64,000 bases of DNA from an uncultured Elusimicrobiales bacterium (lineage in GTDB: Bacteria > Elusimicrobiota > Elusimicrobia > Elusimicrobiales > Elusimicrobiaceae), in contig CALUXE010000008.1 in the NCBI GenBank assembly GCA_944324675.1, positions 1 to 64,000 of the forward strand, read 5' to 3'. The notes beneath the pieces are model-generated. The model saw nothing but the letters and a program-made list of their open reading frames with translations, did not search any database and had not been told where the DNA came from. Shown here in pieces: positions 43,977 to 52,430 of the stretch; the first letter of the stretch is position 1, and each line of letters opens with the position of its first letter. Made by a program: the position numbers and the translations under genes.

Positions 43977-44693
43977 ATGATTTCCATTCTCAACAAGTAC
44001 AAAAACCCCATATTGATTATAACCATTTTGTTCTTTGTCGGCAGCTTGGGATTCGTCGGCGCGGGCGTATTTATGGAAGAATACGGCCCGAACGCGGCTG
44101 TGGCAAAAGTCGATGGAGAGCCTATAAAGTATAAAGACTTTTTGAGAAATGTCGAGTTGGTATCGCAGGAAGCCAGAAATCAGGAAGACTATACCGAAGA
44201 TACCGAAAAGGCCATTCGCCAACAGGTTCTGCAGGCTATGATAACCCAGGAAACTATGGCTCAGGCGGCGGAAAAGTTCGGGCTTGGCATCTCCGACTTG
44301 GAAATAGGCTACGAAATAAAAAACTCCCCCGCGTTCAACGACGGCAACGGCTTTAACAAAAACGCTTATATTTGGGTGGTAAGGAACCAATTCCATTTAA
44401 ACCCCGCCGAATATGAGGCGCAGCTTAAAAAAGAGAAGTTAGCCTCCAAATTCCAAAACACCTTAATCCTCTCGGCGAAGGTAACCCCGCAGGAGGAAAA
44501 ACTTTTGAAAGAGGAAACGGACAAGGTCTTCGCCTCGGACAAAGAAGCCGCGAAAAAATTAAGTTCCGACGCCGATACCGCGCAAGCGGCCTTGCAGCTG
44601 GCTGCGATTCAGGTAAAAGCGCAGGATCTGCTGAAAGCTTATTCCGATAAAATCAACAGCGAAAATAAAATAAAGTTGTTCTATAAGGACTAA
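43977..44693 (+). CDS. SurA/PpiD-like periplasmic chaperone without PPIase domain
   Basis: In this 238-residue protein a membrane helix (PILIITILFFVGSLGFVGAG, about 11-30) is followed by a SurA_N/PpiD-type chaperone segment (VAKVDGEPIKYKDFLRNVE, then QVLQAMITQETMAQAAEKFG). It ends in a charged coil. A parvulin peptidyl-prolyl isomerase domain is absent, so it is shorter than PpiD and SurA. It likely holds unfolded exported proteins. The ATG follows the bactofilin stop with no gap, placing it in the same operon. Confidence 0.82.
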   Translation: MISILNKYKNPILIITILFFVGSLGFVGAGVFMEEYGPNAAVAKVDGEPIKYKDFLRNVELVSQEARNQEDYTEDTEKAIRQQVLQAMITQETMAQAAEKFGLGISDLEIGYEIKNSPAFNDGNGFNKNAYIWVVRNQFHLNPAEYEAQLKKEKLASKFQNTLILSAKVTPQEEKLLKEETDKVFASDKEAAKKLSSDADTAQAALQLAAIQVKAQDLLKAYSDKINSENKIKLFYKD

Positions 44694-44694
44694 A

Positions 44695-45612
44695 ATGGAA
44701 AAGAACAAAAGCAAGGTAATAATAGTCGGCTCGATGGCTTTCGACAATATAAAAACGTACAAATCGTCGGTTAAAAACGTTTTGGGCGGCTCGGCCAGTT
44801 ATTCGTCGATAGCGGCAAGTTTCTTTGCCAAGCCGAAGGTAATAGCGGTGGTTGGAAGCGACTTTACCAAAAACCACATTAAGCCTTTCCGCGATCGAGG
44901 GGTTGACACTTCCGGCATAGAAGTTCGTGACGGGAAAACCTTTACTTGGGCGGCACAATACGATAAAGATTTCAAGAACGCGACTACTATCTGTACGGCT
45001 TTAAACGTCTTTGCCGATTTCGCCCCCGCTTTAAAACCGGCGGATACCCAACCCGACGCCTTGTTCCTTGCCAATATATCGCCAAAACTGCAGCTTGACG
45101 TGTTAAAACAAGTCAAAAAGCCGCGCCTTATCGCCTGCGACACAATGAACTTGTGGATAAAAAACAATAAAGCGCAGCTGCTTAAACTGCTCAAATCGAT
45201 AGACATCGTTTTCGTAAACGAGGCCGAATCGCGCCAGCTTACCGGCATATACAATCTTATAAAGGCGGGCAAAGCGATACTTAAAATGGGCCCGAAAGTG
45301 GTGGTAATCAAGCTGGGCCCCAACGGCGCTTTGCTGCTGACAAAAGACGCCATGTTCCAGGTGCCGCCTTTTCTTATCGAAGAACCGGTGGACACCACCG
45401 GCGCGGGCGACAGCTTCGGCGGCGGATTTGTAGGCTATTTGGCCTCGGTAAAAAATTGGAATAACATAAAGCATATAAAGAAAGCCTTGGCTTACGGCAC
45501 CGTTTTGGCCTCTTTCGCGATAGAAAGCTTCAGTATAAAAAAATTGGCGAGGGTAAGCCCGCAGGATATAGAAAAACGGTTTGAAATTTACACCAAATCC
45601 TGCCGTTTTTAA
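44695..45612 (+). CDS. PfkB-family carbohydrate or nucleoside kinase
   Basis: This 305-residue ribokinase-fold kinase has GSMAFDNIKTY, the glycine pair NVLGGSASYSSIAAS, and the ATP/catalytic motif DTTGAGDSFGGGFVGYL with the catalytic Asp. The N-terminal part with VIAVVGSDF resembles adenosine kinase and ribokinase types. The substrate is undetermined. It begins 1 bp after the PpiD-like gene stop and ends the operon; an inverted repeat at 45641-45686 follows. Confidence 0.88.
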   Translation: MEKNKSKVIIVGSMAFDNIKTYKSSVKNVLGGSASYSSIAASFFAKPKVIAVVGSDFTKNHIKPFRDRGVDTSGIEVRDGKTFTWAAQYDKDFKNATTICTALNVFADFAPALKPADTQPDALFLANISPKLQLDVLKQVKKPRLIACDTMNLWIKNNKAQLLKLLKSIDIVFVNEAESRQLTGIYNLIKAGKAILKMGPKVVVIKLGPNGALLLTKDAMFQVPPFLIEEPVDTTGAGDSFGGGFVGYLASVKNWNNIKHIKKALAYGTVLASFAIESFSIKKLARVSPQDIEKRFEIYTKSCRF

Positions 45613-45680
45613 AACTGTTTTGCGTAAAAAAGTTTTGTTTTGCCAAGCGAAAAAAAGCAAGGAAAAAGCCCTGCCTTTCC

Positions 45681-45709
45681 TTGGCATAGAAAATAAAAAT
45701 TGTTATAAT
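45681..45709 (+). promoter_or_regulatory. tRNA-Thr promoter
   Basis: TTGGCA (45681-45686), a 17-bp spacer, and TATAAT (45704-45709) within TGTTATAAT: a near-consensus sigma-70 promoter with extended -10, 18 nt before the tRNA. An imperfect inverted repeat, TGCCAAG...CTTGGCA (45641-45686), overlaps the -35 and may be the end of the pfkB transcript. Confidence 0.8.
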
Positions 45710-45727
45710 TTTAACTAGTCAGTTGGC

Positions 45728-45799
45728 GCCGAGGTAGCTCAATGGTTGAGCAACGGTTTTGTAAACCGTAGGTTGTGGGTTCGAGTCCCATCCTCGGCT
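45728..45799 (+). tRNA. tRNA-Thr (TGT)
   Basis: The acceptor GCCGAGG pairs with CCTCGGC, the anticodon stem is ACGGT/ACCGT with loop TTTGTAA (anticodon TGT), and the T-loop is GTTCGAGTC. The discriminator is T, and CCA is not encoded. Confidence 0.95.
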
Positions 45800-45834
45800 T
45801 TCTTTGCACAAACGCGGTTTGCGCGGTACTTTCT

Positions 45835-46584
45835 ATGAGGAAATACATCGTCTTATTATTTTTATTGTCGGGCGCCGTCACAAACGCACAAAAAACACCG
45901 GCCGAAATAGCGGCCCAATACGGCAATGCCATAGTATCGGTAAACGTGCTTAAGGAAGACGGCTCGACATACAGCGGAACGGGCTTTATCGCCAATTCCG
46001 ACGGGCTTGTCGCTACCGCGGGGCATGTCGTGGAAGACGCGGCGTTCGTAAACCTCACGTTTAAAAACGGCGTCGTCTCCGAAGAAGCGGCCATAATAGA
46101 CAAAAGCCCAAATAAAGAGGTGGATTTAGCCCTGCTAAAGATAAACAACCACAATCTGCCTTACGTAGAGTTTAAAAACGCGGACTATGTAAAAGCGGGA
46201 GACCCGATTATAGTAATAGGCAATCCCAGAAGGCTGCAAAATACCGTCACCGACGGCCTTATATCTCAAATAAGAAGAGTCAGCAAAGGCGTAATTTGGC
46301 TGCAGATCAGCGCGCCTATTTCCCCTTCGTCCTCAGGTTCGCCGGTATTTGACAAAGACGGAAGGGTAATAGCTATGGCCCTTTCAAGCCTGAAAGGAAA
46401 CGATATACAAAACATCAACTTCGCCATACCCTCAAACTACTTGATGCAGATGATGCGCAAAAACGGATATCTTATACCTATGCCGGCAAAAAAAATCCCG
46501 GATAATACCGTCTGGGGCAGACTGAAAGAACATTGCGCCAAATCTTGGCGGATACTCAAAAGCAAATTGGCGGCGATATTCTAA
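45835..46584 (+). CDS. Secreted trypsin-like serine protease (HtrA-like, no PDZ)
   Basis: This 249-residue protein has a signal peptide (RKYIVLLFLLSGAVTNAQ) and an S1C protease domain with the catalytic triad in TAGHVVEDA (His), DLALLKI (Asp) and PSSSGSPVF (Ser, in SSGSP). A PDZ domain is missing, so it is shorter than DegP. It likely degrades misfolded periplasmic proteins. ATG 45835 is chosen over an in-frame ATG at 45775, which lies inside the tRNA-Thr gene. Confidence 0.9.
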   Translation: MRKYIVLLFLLSGAVTNAQKTPAEIAAQYGNAIVSVNVLKEDGSTYSGTGFIANSDGLVATAGHVVEDAAFVNLTFKNGVVSEEAAIIDKSPNKEVDLALLKINNHNLPYVEFKNADYVKAGDPIIVIGNPRRLQNTVTDGLISQIRRVSKGVIWLQISAPISPSSSGSPVFDKDGRVIAMALSSLKGNDIQNINFAIPSNYLMQMMRKNGYLIPMPAKKIPDNTVWGRLKEHCAKSWRILKSKLAAIF

Positions 46585-46655
46585 AACGGATTTACATTAA
46601 AACGCTTTTTTAGTACAATATAGTAAACAAATTTATAAGCCAGGAAGAAGAAAAT

Positions 46656-46850
46656 ATGTCATATAAATGCGAAATCTGCGGAAAACAGTCTGTAAGCGGC
46701 GGTTCTTACAGCCATTCCCACTTGAATACAAAAAGAACTTTTAAACCGAATCTCCATAAGCAAAAAATTGTTTTAAACGGCAAGACGCAAACCGCTTATG
46801 TCTGTTCCAAATGTATGAAGTCGGGCAAAGTAATAAAACCGTCTATATAA
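46656..46850 (+). CDS. rpmB: 50S ribosomal protein L28, zinc-ribbon form
   Basis: This 64-residue ribosomal protein has the L28 motifs SHLNTKRTFKPNLHK and VCSKCMKSGKV, and a CxxC at each end (CEICG, CSKC) that should bind zinc, the C+ form of the protein. It opens MSYKCEICGKQSVSGGSYSH. The AGGAAGAAG upstream is a ribosome site. No rpmG follows; a strong terminator closes the gene. Confidence 0.95.
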   Translation: MSYKCEICGKQSVSGGSYSHSHLNTKRTFKPNLHKQKIVLNGKTQTAYVCSKCMKSGKVIKPSI

Positions 46851-46865
46851 TACGGCTGATTTTTA

Positions 46866-46892
46866 AAACCCCGCTTAACGGCGGGGTTTTTT
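46866..46892 (+). terminator. Terminator after rpmB
   Basis: AACCCCGC pairs with GCGGGGTT, followed by a run of six T. The ~130 bp from here to the ECF gene show no other feature. Confidence 0.92.
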
Positions 46893-47023
46893 GTTGCCGT
46901 AAAAACCCTTATGCCGGGAAAACGTTTCATCACAAATAAACTTCCAGATAATGGGGGTTTCTTGCCAATAAAAAGGAATATGCAATAATTCTGCCCGGCT
47001 TTGCGTTTTATTAGTGAGGGCCT

Positions 47024-47563
47024 ATGATACACGAAGATATAGTTATTTACAATGTTAAGAACGGAAATACGGAAGACTTCGGACTTATCATAGAGAAGTA
47101 TAAGGACTCTTTATATTCCTATATCTTTTACAGCGTAAAAGACGAAGGCGCGGCGGGGGATATCTTTCAGGATACGATGCTCAAAGCGCTGACGGAAATA
47201 AACAAATATAAAGAGAAAGGCAAGTTTAAGGCGTGGCTCTTTACCATAGCGAGAAATAAAATTACGGATTATTTCCGCAAGGCGTCAAAAACCGTAAGTC
47301 TGGAAGACGAAGAAAACGGAGAAAGAGCGGACTCTTCGGACAATACGGAAGCCAAGGCGCTTTCAAATATCTCGCTGGAGGAGATCTCGTCCTTCATAGA
47401 CAAATTGCCGCAAGCCCAAAAGGAAGTAATACTGTTAAGGCAGTACCTGAGCTTCAAAGAGATAGCGCAAACTTTGTCTTGCCCGCTTGGAACGGTGCTC
47501 GCCAGAATGAACAGAGCTATAAAAAAATTGCAGGAATTTATGGGAGAGGAATATGCCGTATAA
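47024..47563 (+). CDS. ECF-type RNA polymerase sigma factor
   Basis: This 179-residue sigma factor has only region 2 (DSLYSYIFYSVKDEGAAGDIFQ, then FKAWLFTIARNKITDYFRK) and region 4 (LPQAQKEVILLRQYLSFKEI, then CPLGTVLARMNRAIKKL). This is the layout of extracytoplasmic-function factors. GAGG lies before ATG 47024. It overlaps the downstream anti-sigma gene by 11 bp, the usual arrangement for co-expressed partners. The target promoters are unknown. Confidence 0.95.
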   Translation: MIHEDIVIYNVKNGNTEDFGLIIEKYKDSLYSYIFYSVKDEGAAGDIFQDTMLKALTEINKYKEKGKFKAWLFTIARNKITDYFRKASKTVSLEDEENGERADSSDNTEAKALSNISLEEISSFIDKLPQAQKEVILLRQYLSFKEIAQTLSCPLGTVLARMNRAIKKLQEFMGEEYAV

Positions 47564-48002
47564 ACACAACGAAAAAATGCTGGAAGACGCGCTCCTTTAC
47601 GCCTACGGCGAACTGCCGCAGGAACGGGAAGGAATATTCCTTGAACACCTTAAGGACTGTAAAGAATGCCAGCGTATTGTTCAAACTTCTTCGCTGATAA
47701 ACGCGGCTTTGCCGCAGCTTAAAGCGCCGGAAAATCTGCCCGTGCCGGATTTAGGCGCCTTTAAGCGAAAGAAGAGTTCTTTATTTTCTTTCTTGGGCTT
47801 TAACTTCAGATTCAGACTTCTGGCCCCGCTCGGAGCCGCGGCCGTTATGCTGGTAATGGCTTTGGGCGTTTACGAAACGGCCAATATATATTCCCAGCGC
47901 CGCAGCCAAGCGTCGCTGCGATATATAGACGATATGTACGACAGCGTCTATACGCTTGAAGATGAAGTCTATGATCTGGCTGACTACATTGACAGCTTAT
48001 AA
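47553..48002 (+). CDS. Zinc-finger anti-sigma factor
   Basis: This 149-residue protein has an N-terminal zinc-binding anti-sigma (ZAS) motif FLEHLKDCKECQ (HxxxCxxC) in the cytoplasm. A transmembrane helix follows (LLAPLGAAAVMLVMALGVY, about 91-110), then a ~40-residue acidic, Tyr/Asp-rich extracytoplasmic tail. It should hold the ECF sigma until an envelope signal releases it. It lies between the ECF gene (overlap) and a secreted charged protein. Confidence 0.88.
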   Translation: MPYKHNEKMLEDALLYAYGELPQEREGIFLEHLKDCKECQRIVQTSSLINAALPQLKAPENLPVPDLGAFKRKKSSLFSFLGFNFRFRLLAPLGAAAVMLVMALGVYETANIYSQRRSQASLRYIDDMYDSVYTLEDEVYDLADYIDSL

Positions 48003-48014
48003 AAGGAGAGTATA

Positions 48015-48560
48015 ATGAAAAAAATATTTACAACCGCGTTGGTATTGGTGTTCGGGGTAGGAATATTAGCGGCCCAGCCCATGCAGGATAGGGAAGAGCG
48101 CAGAAAAGAGTTCAAGGAAATGAACCAACTGGTGGAAAATTATAAGAACGAGAAGAACAAAAAGAAGAAAGCCGCCATTGAGGAACAAGTTAAGGAAAAG
48201 GTTTCGGCCAATTATGACAGGCATATAAAATTCCTGGAAAAATTGGTCGCCGATTCAGAGGAAAGGCTCGCCAAAACAAAAGAGAAGCTGAATAAAGCCA
48301 ATGACCCCAAAGAAAAAAGCAAACATATAGACGAAGTAACGAAGAAGATCCTTTCTGGAGAAAAACCGACCCTCTTCGGTCCGCCCGATATGGAAAAGGC
48401 CAAGAAGTTTGACCGCAAAGACAGACGCCATCACATGGACAGAAGAGACTGCCCTTGCTTAAAAGGACCCAAAGGCGGACCGGCTCCTGACGGGGAAATG
48501 CTTCCTCCTCCCCCACTGGCAGACGAAAAGCCCGTAAAAGAGGAACCGGCCAAAAAATAA
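48015..48560 (+). CDS. Secreted, highly charged helical protein of unknown function
   Basis: This 181-residue protein has a signal peptide (KKIFTTALVLVFGVGILAAQ). The mature part is very rich in Lys and Glu and predicted to be a long helix or coiled coil (EERRKEFKEMNQLVENYKNE and RLAKTKEKLNKANDPKEKSK). The C-terminal tail is Pro- and Gly-rich (GPKGGPAPDGEM, PPPPLADEKP). It resembles, only in a general way, small Spy/CpxP-like periplasmic stress proteins. It sits 12 bp after the anti-sigma gene, so it is probably a target or sensor for that pathway. Confidence 0.7.
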   Translation: MKKIFTTALVLVFGVGILAAQPMQDREERRKEFKEMNQLVENYKNEKNKKKKAAIEEQVKEKVSANYDRHIKFLEKLVADSEERLAKTKEKLNKANDPKEKSKHIDEVTKKILSGEKPTLFGPPDMEKAKKFDRKDRRHHMDRRDCPCLKGPKGGPAPDGEMLPPPPLADEKPVKEEPAKK

Positions 48561-48637
48561 AATCGTGTGACATACAGCTACAAAACAAACGATCTTCGCC
48601 GTTTCCTATAAGACGGCGATACAAAAACGGCCTACAA

Positions 48638-48671
48638 AAGATGCAGCCTTTACCCGGGCTGCATCCTTTTT
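48638..48671 (+). terminator. Terminator after the ECF operon
   Basis: GATGCAGCC pairs with GGCTGCATC (48640-48665), with an 8-nt loop and CTTTTT after. It separates the ECF operon from bamA. Confidence 0.9.
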
Positions 48672-48750
48672 AAGGGCCGCGCCTAAGAACCTCCCCGAAA
48701 AATTATCATTCTCTTTTACAGCCGCCGGGTTTAAACGAAAGGGGCAAGAA

Positions 48751-48759
48751 TGATATAAT
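48751..48759 (+). promoter_or_regulatory. bamA promoter with leaderless start
   Basis: Extended -10 TGATATAAT ends 6 nt before ATG 48766, so the transcript should begin at or next to the start codon. No Shine-Dalgarno is present. Confidence 0.65.
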
Positions 48760-48765
48760 ATTTAT

Positions 48766-51246
48766 ATGTTTAAACATTTAAGGTTTCTGACTTTTTTTGC
48801 TTTGCTGGCGGCATTACCTGCCGGCGCTTCGGCGCAGGGGCTTGGCATAGACCCAACAATAAAAAGAAGTCCTTTCAATTTTACCAAGGATAATTATGTC
48901 AGCCCGGAAGAATACAACGAAGAAACTTCCCCCGCCTACGAGGAAACACCTTTTGGCGCGCTTCAAGAAAACAGTGGGATGACTTCCCAAACAGACCCTG
49001 ACGGCCCTTGGATGATATGCAAAATAGCCGCCGACGGCATTGTAAACATAAACAAAAAGACCATTACCAAGAATATATCGGCCAAAGAAGGACAGTTATA
49101 TTACAAAGGGTCAATCCAAGACGACGTGGCCGCCTTAATGGCTTTGGGCAACTTTGACAATATGGAAATCGCCATAGAACAAACAGAGGGGCAGAAAAAA
49201 AACAAAGAAGACAAACAAATGTATCCCTGCCACACTTTGACCGTTATAGTAACGGAAAAACCTATCGTAGATAAAATAAATTATGTCGGCAGGAAAGCCC
49301 TCTCGAAAACGGCAATACAAAACGCCACGGCGCTTAAAGTAAAAGACCCTTACAGCGAGTCAAAATTGGAATCGGATATGGCCAAGATAGAAGCCGCCTA
49401 CGCCGCAAAAGGTTATACGAACGCGAAAGCGGATTTTTCCGTTTCCCAAAACGAGAAAACAAATACCGTAACGGTAACTATTAATCTTAACGAAGGTTCC
49501 AGAACAAGAGTTAAAGAGGTTATAGTAGAGGGCTTAAAAGATATTCCCGCCAAAAAATTTATCAAACAAATGTCCAACCGCCCCAAGAAAGTATTTAAAG
49601 GGCAAAACTTGGCGCAGGACCAATACAAAGCGATAACCTACGCCAGAAATTTAGGATACTTTGATTTTAAAATAGATGATTTTTCCACGAAATTTAACGA
49701 CGACAAAAGCGAAGTCACCCTAATTTACAAAGTGACCGAGGGGCATGATGTCGTATTCGGGGACACCACTTTTGAAGGCAATACGATATATACCTCGCCC
49801 GAATTGGAAGAAGTGGTGTTCTATAAAAAAGGCCAAAAATTCAATCAGCAGAAATTTGACATAACCGTACGCGACTTGCAGGAAAAATACGCCAATAAAG
49901 GTTATTTGCGCGCCAATATTACCCCCCAAAAGAACTTAGACGAGGAAACAGGCGAACTAAATATCAATTTTGACATATTGGAAAACAACCGCGTATATAT
50001 AGATCATATCGATATTACGGGCAACGAACAGACAAAGACCTATGTCTTTGCCAGGGAGTTGACGATAAAAGAAGGCGAGATTTTCAATTACGATAAAGTA
50101 AGAAGAAGCCAAAACAAACTTATGAACCTCGGCTTTTTAAACGACGCGCAAATAGACATTACTCCCACCAACGATATCAGCAAAGTTGATGTGGCGTACA
50201 ATGTCGTTGAGGGGCGGCCGGGAATGTTTACGGCGGGTATAGCGATGTCTTCTTTAGACGGCCTTTACGGCGATGTATCCCTTAACCACCTTAACTTGTT
50301 CGGCAAGGCGCAGCGGCTCTCATTAAGGGCCTTGTTCGGAAGCAGAATATTGGATTATACGGTCAGCTGGTCTACCCCGTGGATAGGCGAAAAACCGATA
50401 AGTTTCGGCGTGGACGCCTTCAACACCAGGCGCTACCGCTCTTACAGAAGCACAAGTTCCGCCTATACGGAAAAGCGCAAAGGCGGGAGGCTCAATCTCG
50501 GGCCGAGATTCAACGACGATATTTATCAACTGAACTTCTCCTATACCTTTGAAAACATCAATATCTACGACATAGAGGAACAATACAAAAACGAACTGGA
50601 ACAGGGTACGACAAATGTTTCCACTCTGGGGGCGAGCTTCGCCATAGATACGCGCGACAATATCTGGGACGCGACAAGCGGCGCGAGGAACTCCCTAGCG
50701 GTAGATCTTTCCGGCGGGCCGATGTTCGGCGATTTGGACATATACAGGCTTACGCTCAAATCCTCGTACAACAAGACTTTGATAAATATCGGCAAAGACT
50801 ACCCGATAGTGCTTATGATAGGCAACCGCGCGGGCCTGGTAAAGCCCTACGGCAGAACGGACGAGGTGCCCGCCTACGAAAGAGTGTTTTTGGGCGGCGC
50901 CGATACCGTAAGGGGATATGACACCACCGGGCAAATCGGGCCGGCCACGGGCGGAGAGCTGTATTATATAGGCAATGTGGAACTTAAATTCCCGCTGGCA
51001 AGAGAGGGGCGCCGCACCATAGCGCAAATAGCCGCTTTCTTTGATATCGGCAACTCTTGGATGAACTTTGACGATATAAAATTCCAGACCGGTACGGCCG
51101 AGGACCAATTCAAGATGGGCGTAGGCTTGGGCTTAAGACTGGTAACGCCGTCCTTGCCGATAAGGATAGACTGGGGTTACGGATTAAATCACAGGCCGGG
51201 CGAAAAGAGAGGGTACATTTACTTCTCCATGGCCAATTTGTTTTAG
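48766..51246 (+). CDS. bamA: Outer-membrane assembly factor BamA
   Basis: This 826-residue Omp85 protein inserts beta-barrel proteins into the outer membrane. It has a signal peptide (FLTFFALLAALPAGASAQ) and an extra ~70-residue region before five POTRA-like domains (about 90-440). A C-terminal 16-strand barrel follows, with the conserved VRGYDTTGQIGPATGGE region and a terminal FSMANLF ending in Phe, as in outer-membrane barrels. It heads a cluster with an OmpH-like chaperone and lpx genes, a grouping seen in many diderms. An extended -10 lies just before the start. Confidence 0.96.
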   Translation: MFKHLRFLTFFALLAALPAGASAQGLGIDPTIKRSPFNFTKDNYVSPEEYNEETSPAYEETPFGALQENSGMTSQTDPDGPWMICKIAADGIVNINKKTITKNISAKEGQLYYKGSIQDDVAALMALGNFDNMEIAIEQTEGQKKNKEDKQMYPCHTLTVIVTEKPIVDKINYVGRKALSKTAIQNATALKVKDPYSESKLESDMAKIEAAYAAKGYTNAKADFSVSQNEKTNTVTVTINLNEGSRTRVKEVIVEGLKDIPAKKFIKQMSNRPKKVFKGQNLAQDQYKAITYARNLGYFDFKIDDFSTKFNDDKSEVTLIYKVTEGHDVVFGDTTFEGNTIYTSPELEEVVFYKKGQKFNQQKFDITVRDLQEKYANKGYLRANITPQKNLDEETGELNINFDILENNRVYIDHIDITGNEQTKTYVFARELTIKEGEIFNYDKVRRSQNKLMNLGFLNDAQIDITPTNDISKVDVAYNVVEGRPGMFTAGIAMSSLDGLYGDVSLNHLNLFGKAQRLSLRALFGSRILDYTVSWSTPWIGEKPISFGVDAFNTRRYRSYRSTSSAYTEKRKGGRLNLGPRFNDDIYQLNFSYTFENINIYDIEEQYKNELEQGTTNVSTLGASFAIDTRDNIWDATSGARNSLAVDLSGGPMFGDLDIYRLTLKSSYNKTLINIGKDYPIVLMIGNRAGLVKPYGRTDEVPAYERVFLGGADTVRGYDTTGQIGPATGGELYYIGNVELKFPLAREGRRTIAQIAAFFDIGNSWMNFDDIKFQTGTAEDQFKMGVGLGLRLVTPSLPIRIDWGYGLNHRPGEKRGYIYFSMANLF

Positions 51247-51290
51247 GGTATTGCCCGGATGAATGAAATCTGCTTAACTAAATTTAAGAG

Positions 51291-52430
51291 ATGATAAAAA
51301 AATATTTGATATTTTCGGCTGTATTCCCATTGCTGGCGATAAGTCTTGCCGCGCAGCAAAACGGCGTCGTGCCGCAGGATGAGGAAGTTTCGCAGGAAAC
51401 AGCCCAGGCTCTTGAACAGCTGCCGGGTTCAAGCTCCATTCCTTTGGAAAAATACGATACCACTGCGATAGTGCAAATACCGGTAATGTCGCCAAGCACA
51501 AGCAAACCGGCGGGCGATTTCGGCGGAAATTCCCAAATGCCGCAGGGCACTTCTTCCGGCGATCAAACGCCGCAAACGCTCGCGCCCGTACAGGATCCTC
51601 AGGCGGCCGCCTTGCAAAACCCGGTGGATAATGCCTTGGGCATACCCGCCGCTCAAGAAGCGCTGGAACAGGCGCAGGAACAAAGCGCCTCCTTAACCCA
51701 AAACGCCACTCCCGCCAAAGCTTGGGACGAACGACACTTCGGCTTGAAACTTGACGGCGACCATGCGGAAGAAACCGATATCCCGCCCGGCACCTTGGCC
51801 GTATATATAGACATAGAAGAAGCCTTTAACAACAACCCTTGGACGATAAAAGCCCGGCGCAATATCAAAATAGACCTGGAAACCAAACAGCTTGAATATG
51901 TGCAAATGCAAAGCCAGCTGCAGGAACTAAAAAACAAACTGGCTAATTTAAGAAAAGAGCTGCTCTATTATACCCCGTATTATCAAAATATTCAGTATAT
52001 CCCGGCGCTGGGCGATAAGACATACCCATCGGTCAAGACGGACAAAATAGAGGAAATATGCAAAAATCTGCTATTCTGTTCCTCGGCGAACCAAGTGGAC
52101 AGCCCCCTAAATATTCCGCTTAAAATAAAACAATTAAAAAGCGCTATTAAAGATACGAAAAAAGCAATAATAGAAAAGGAAGCTTTCCTGCTGAATTACA
52201 GGGAACTTTCCAAAGAGGAAATACTGTCAAGGCAAGATTATATAGTCCAGCAAATACTCAAACAAATATACAGCGGGATACAAGAATACGCCAACGTAAG
52301 AAATATCGGAATAGTGGTGGACAAAAAAGATTTAATCTTCGGCAAACCTTTGGACATAACGCCGGAGTTTATAAAATGGATGAAAACTTATAATAAAAAA
52401 TATACGAAAGAGAACGGAGATATATTATGA
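51291..52430 (+). CDS. OmpH/Skp-like periplasmic chaperone with a long N-terminal extension
   Basis: This 379-residue protein has a signal peptide (MIKKYLIFSAVFPLLAISLA). About 140 residues rich in Gln, Pro and Ala follow (SQETAQALEQLPGSSS and QGTSSGDQTPQTL). An OmpH-like domain then begins at TLAVYIDIEEAFNNNPW, with a long coiled coil (KQLEYVQMQSQLQELKNKLA) and a C-terminal sheet strand (YANVRNIGIVVDKKDLIFG). Skp itself is ~160 residues, so this is about twice the usual size. It probably carries unfolded outer-membrane proteins to BamA. It overlaps lpxD by 4 bp. Confidence 0.85.
   Translation: MIKKYLIFSAVFPLLAISLAAQQNGVVPQDEEVSQETAQALEQLPGSSSIPLEKYDTTAIVQIPVMSPSTSKPAGDFGGNSQMPQGTSSGDQTPQTLAPVQDPQAAALQNPVDNALGIPAAQEALEQAQEQSASLTQNATPAKAWDERHFGLKLDGDHAEETDIPPGTLAVYIDIEEAFNNNPWTIKARRNIKIDLETKQLEYVQMQSQLQELKNKLANLRKELLYYTPYYQNIQYIPALGDKTYPSVKTDKIEEICKNLLFCSSANQVDSPLNIPLKIKQLKSAIKDTKKAIIEKEAFLLNYRELSKEEILSRQDYIVQQILKQIYSGIQEYANVRNIGIVVDKKDLIFGKPLDITPEFIKWMKTYNKKYTKENGDIL

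Noticed and set aside
45641-45686. Inverted repeat before tRNA-Thr as an insertion or attachment site
   Set aside because: It is imperfect, overlaps the tRNA promoter, and no integrase or direct repeat is found nearby.
45775-45834. Longer protease frame starting inside tRNA-Thr
   Set aside because: The start codon lies in the tRNA; ATG 45835 begins a clear signal peptide.
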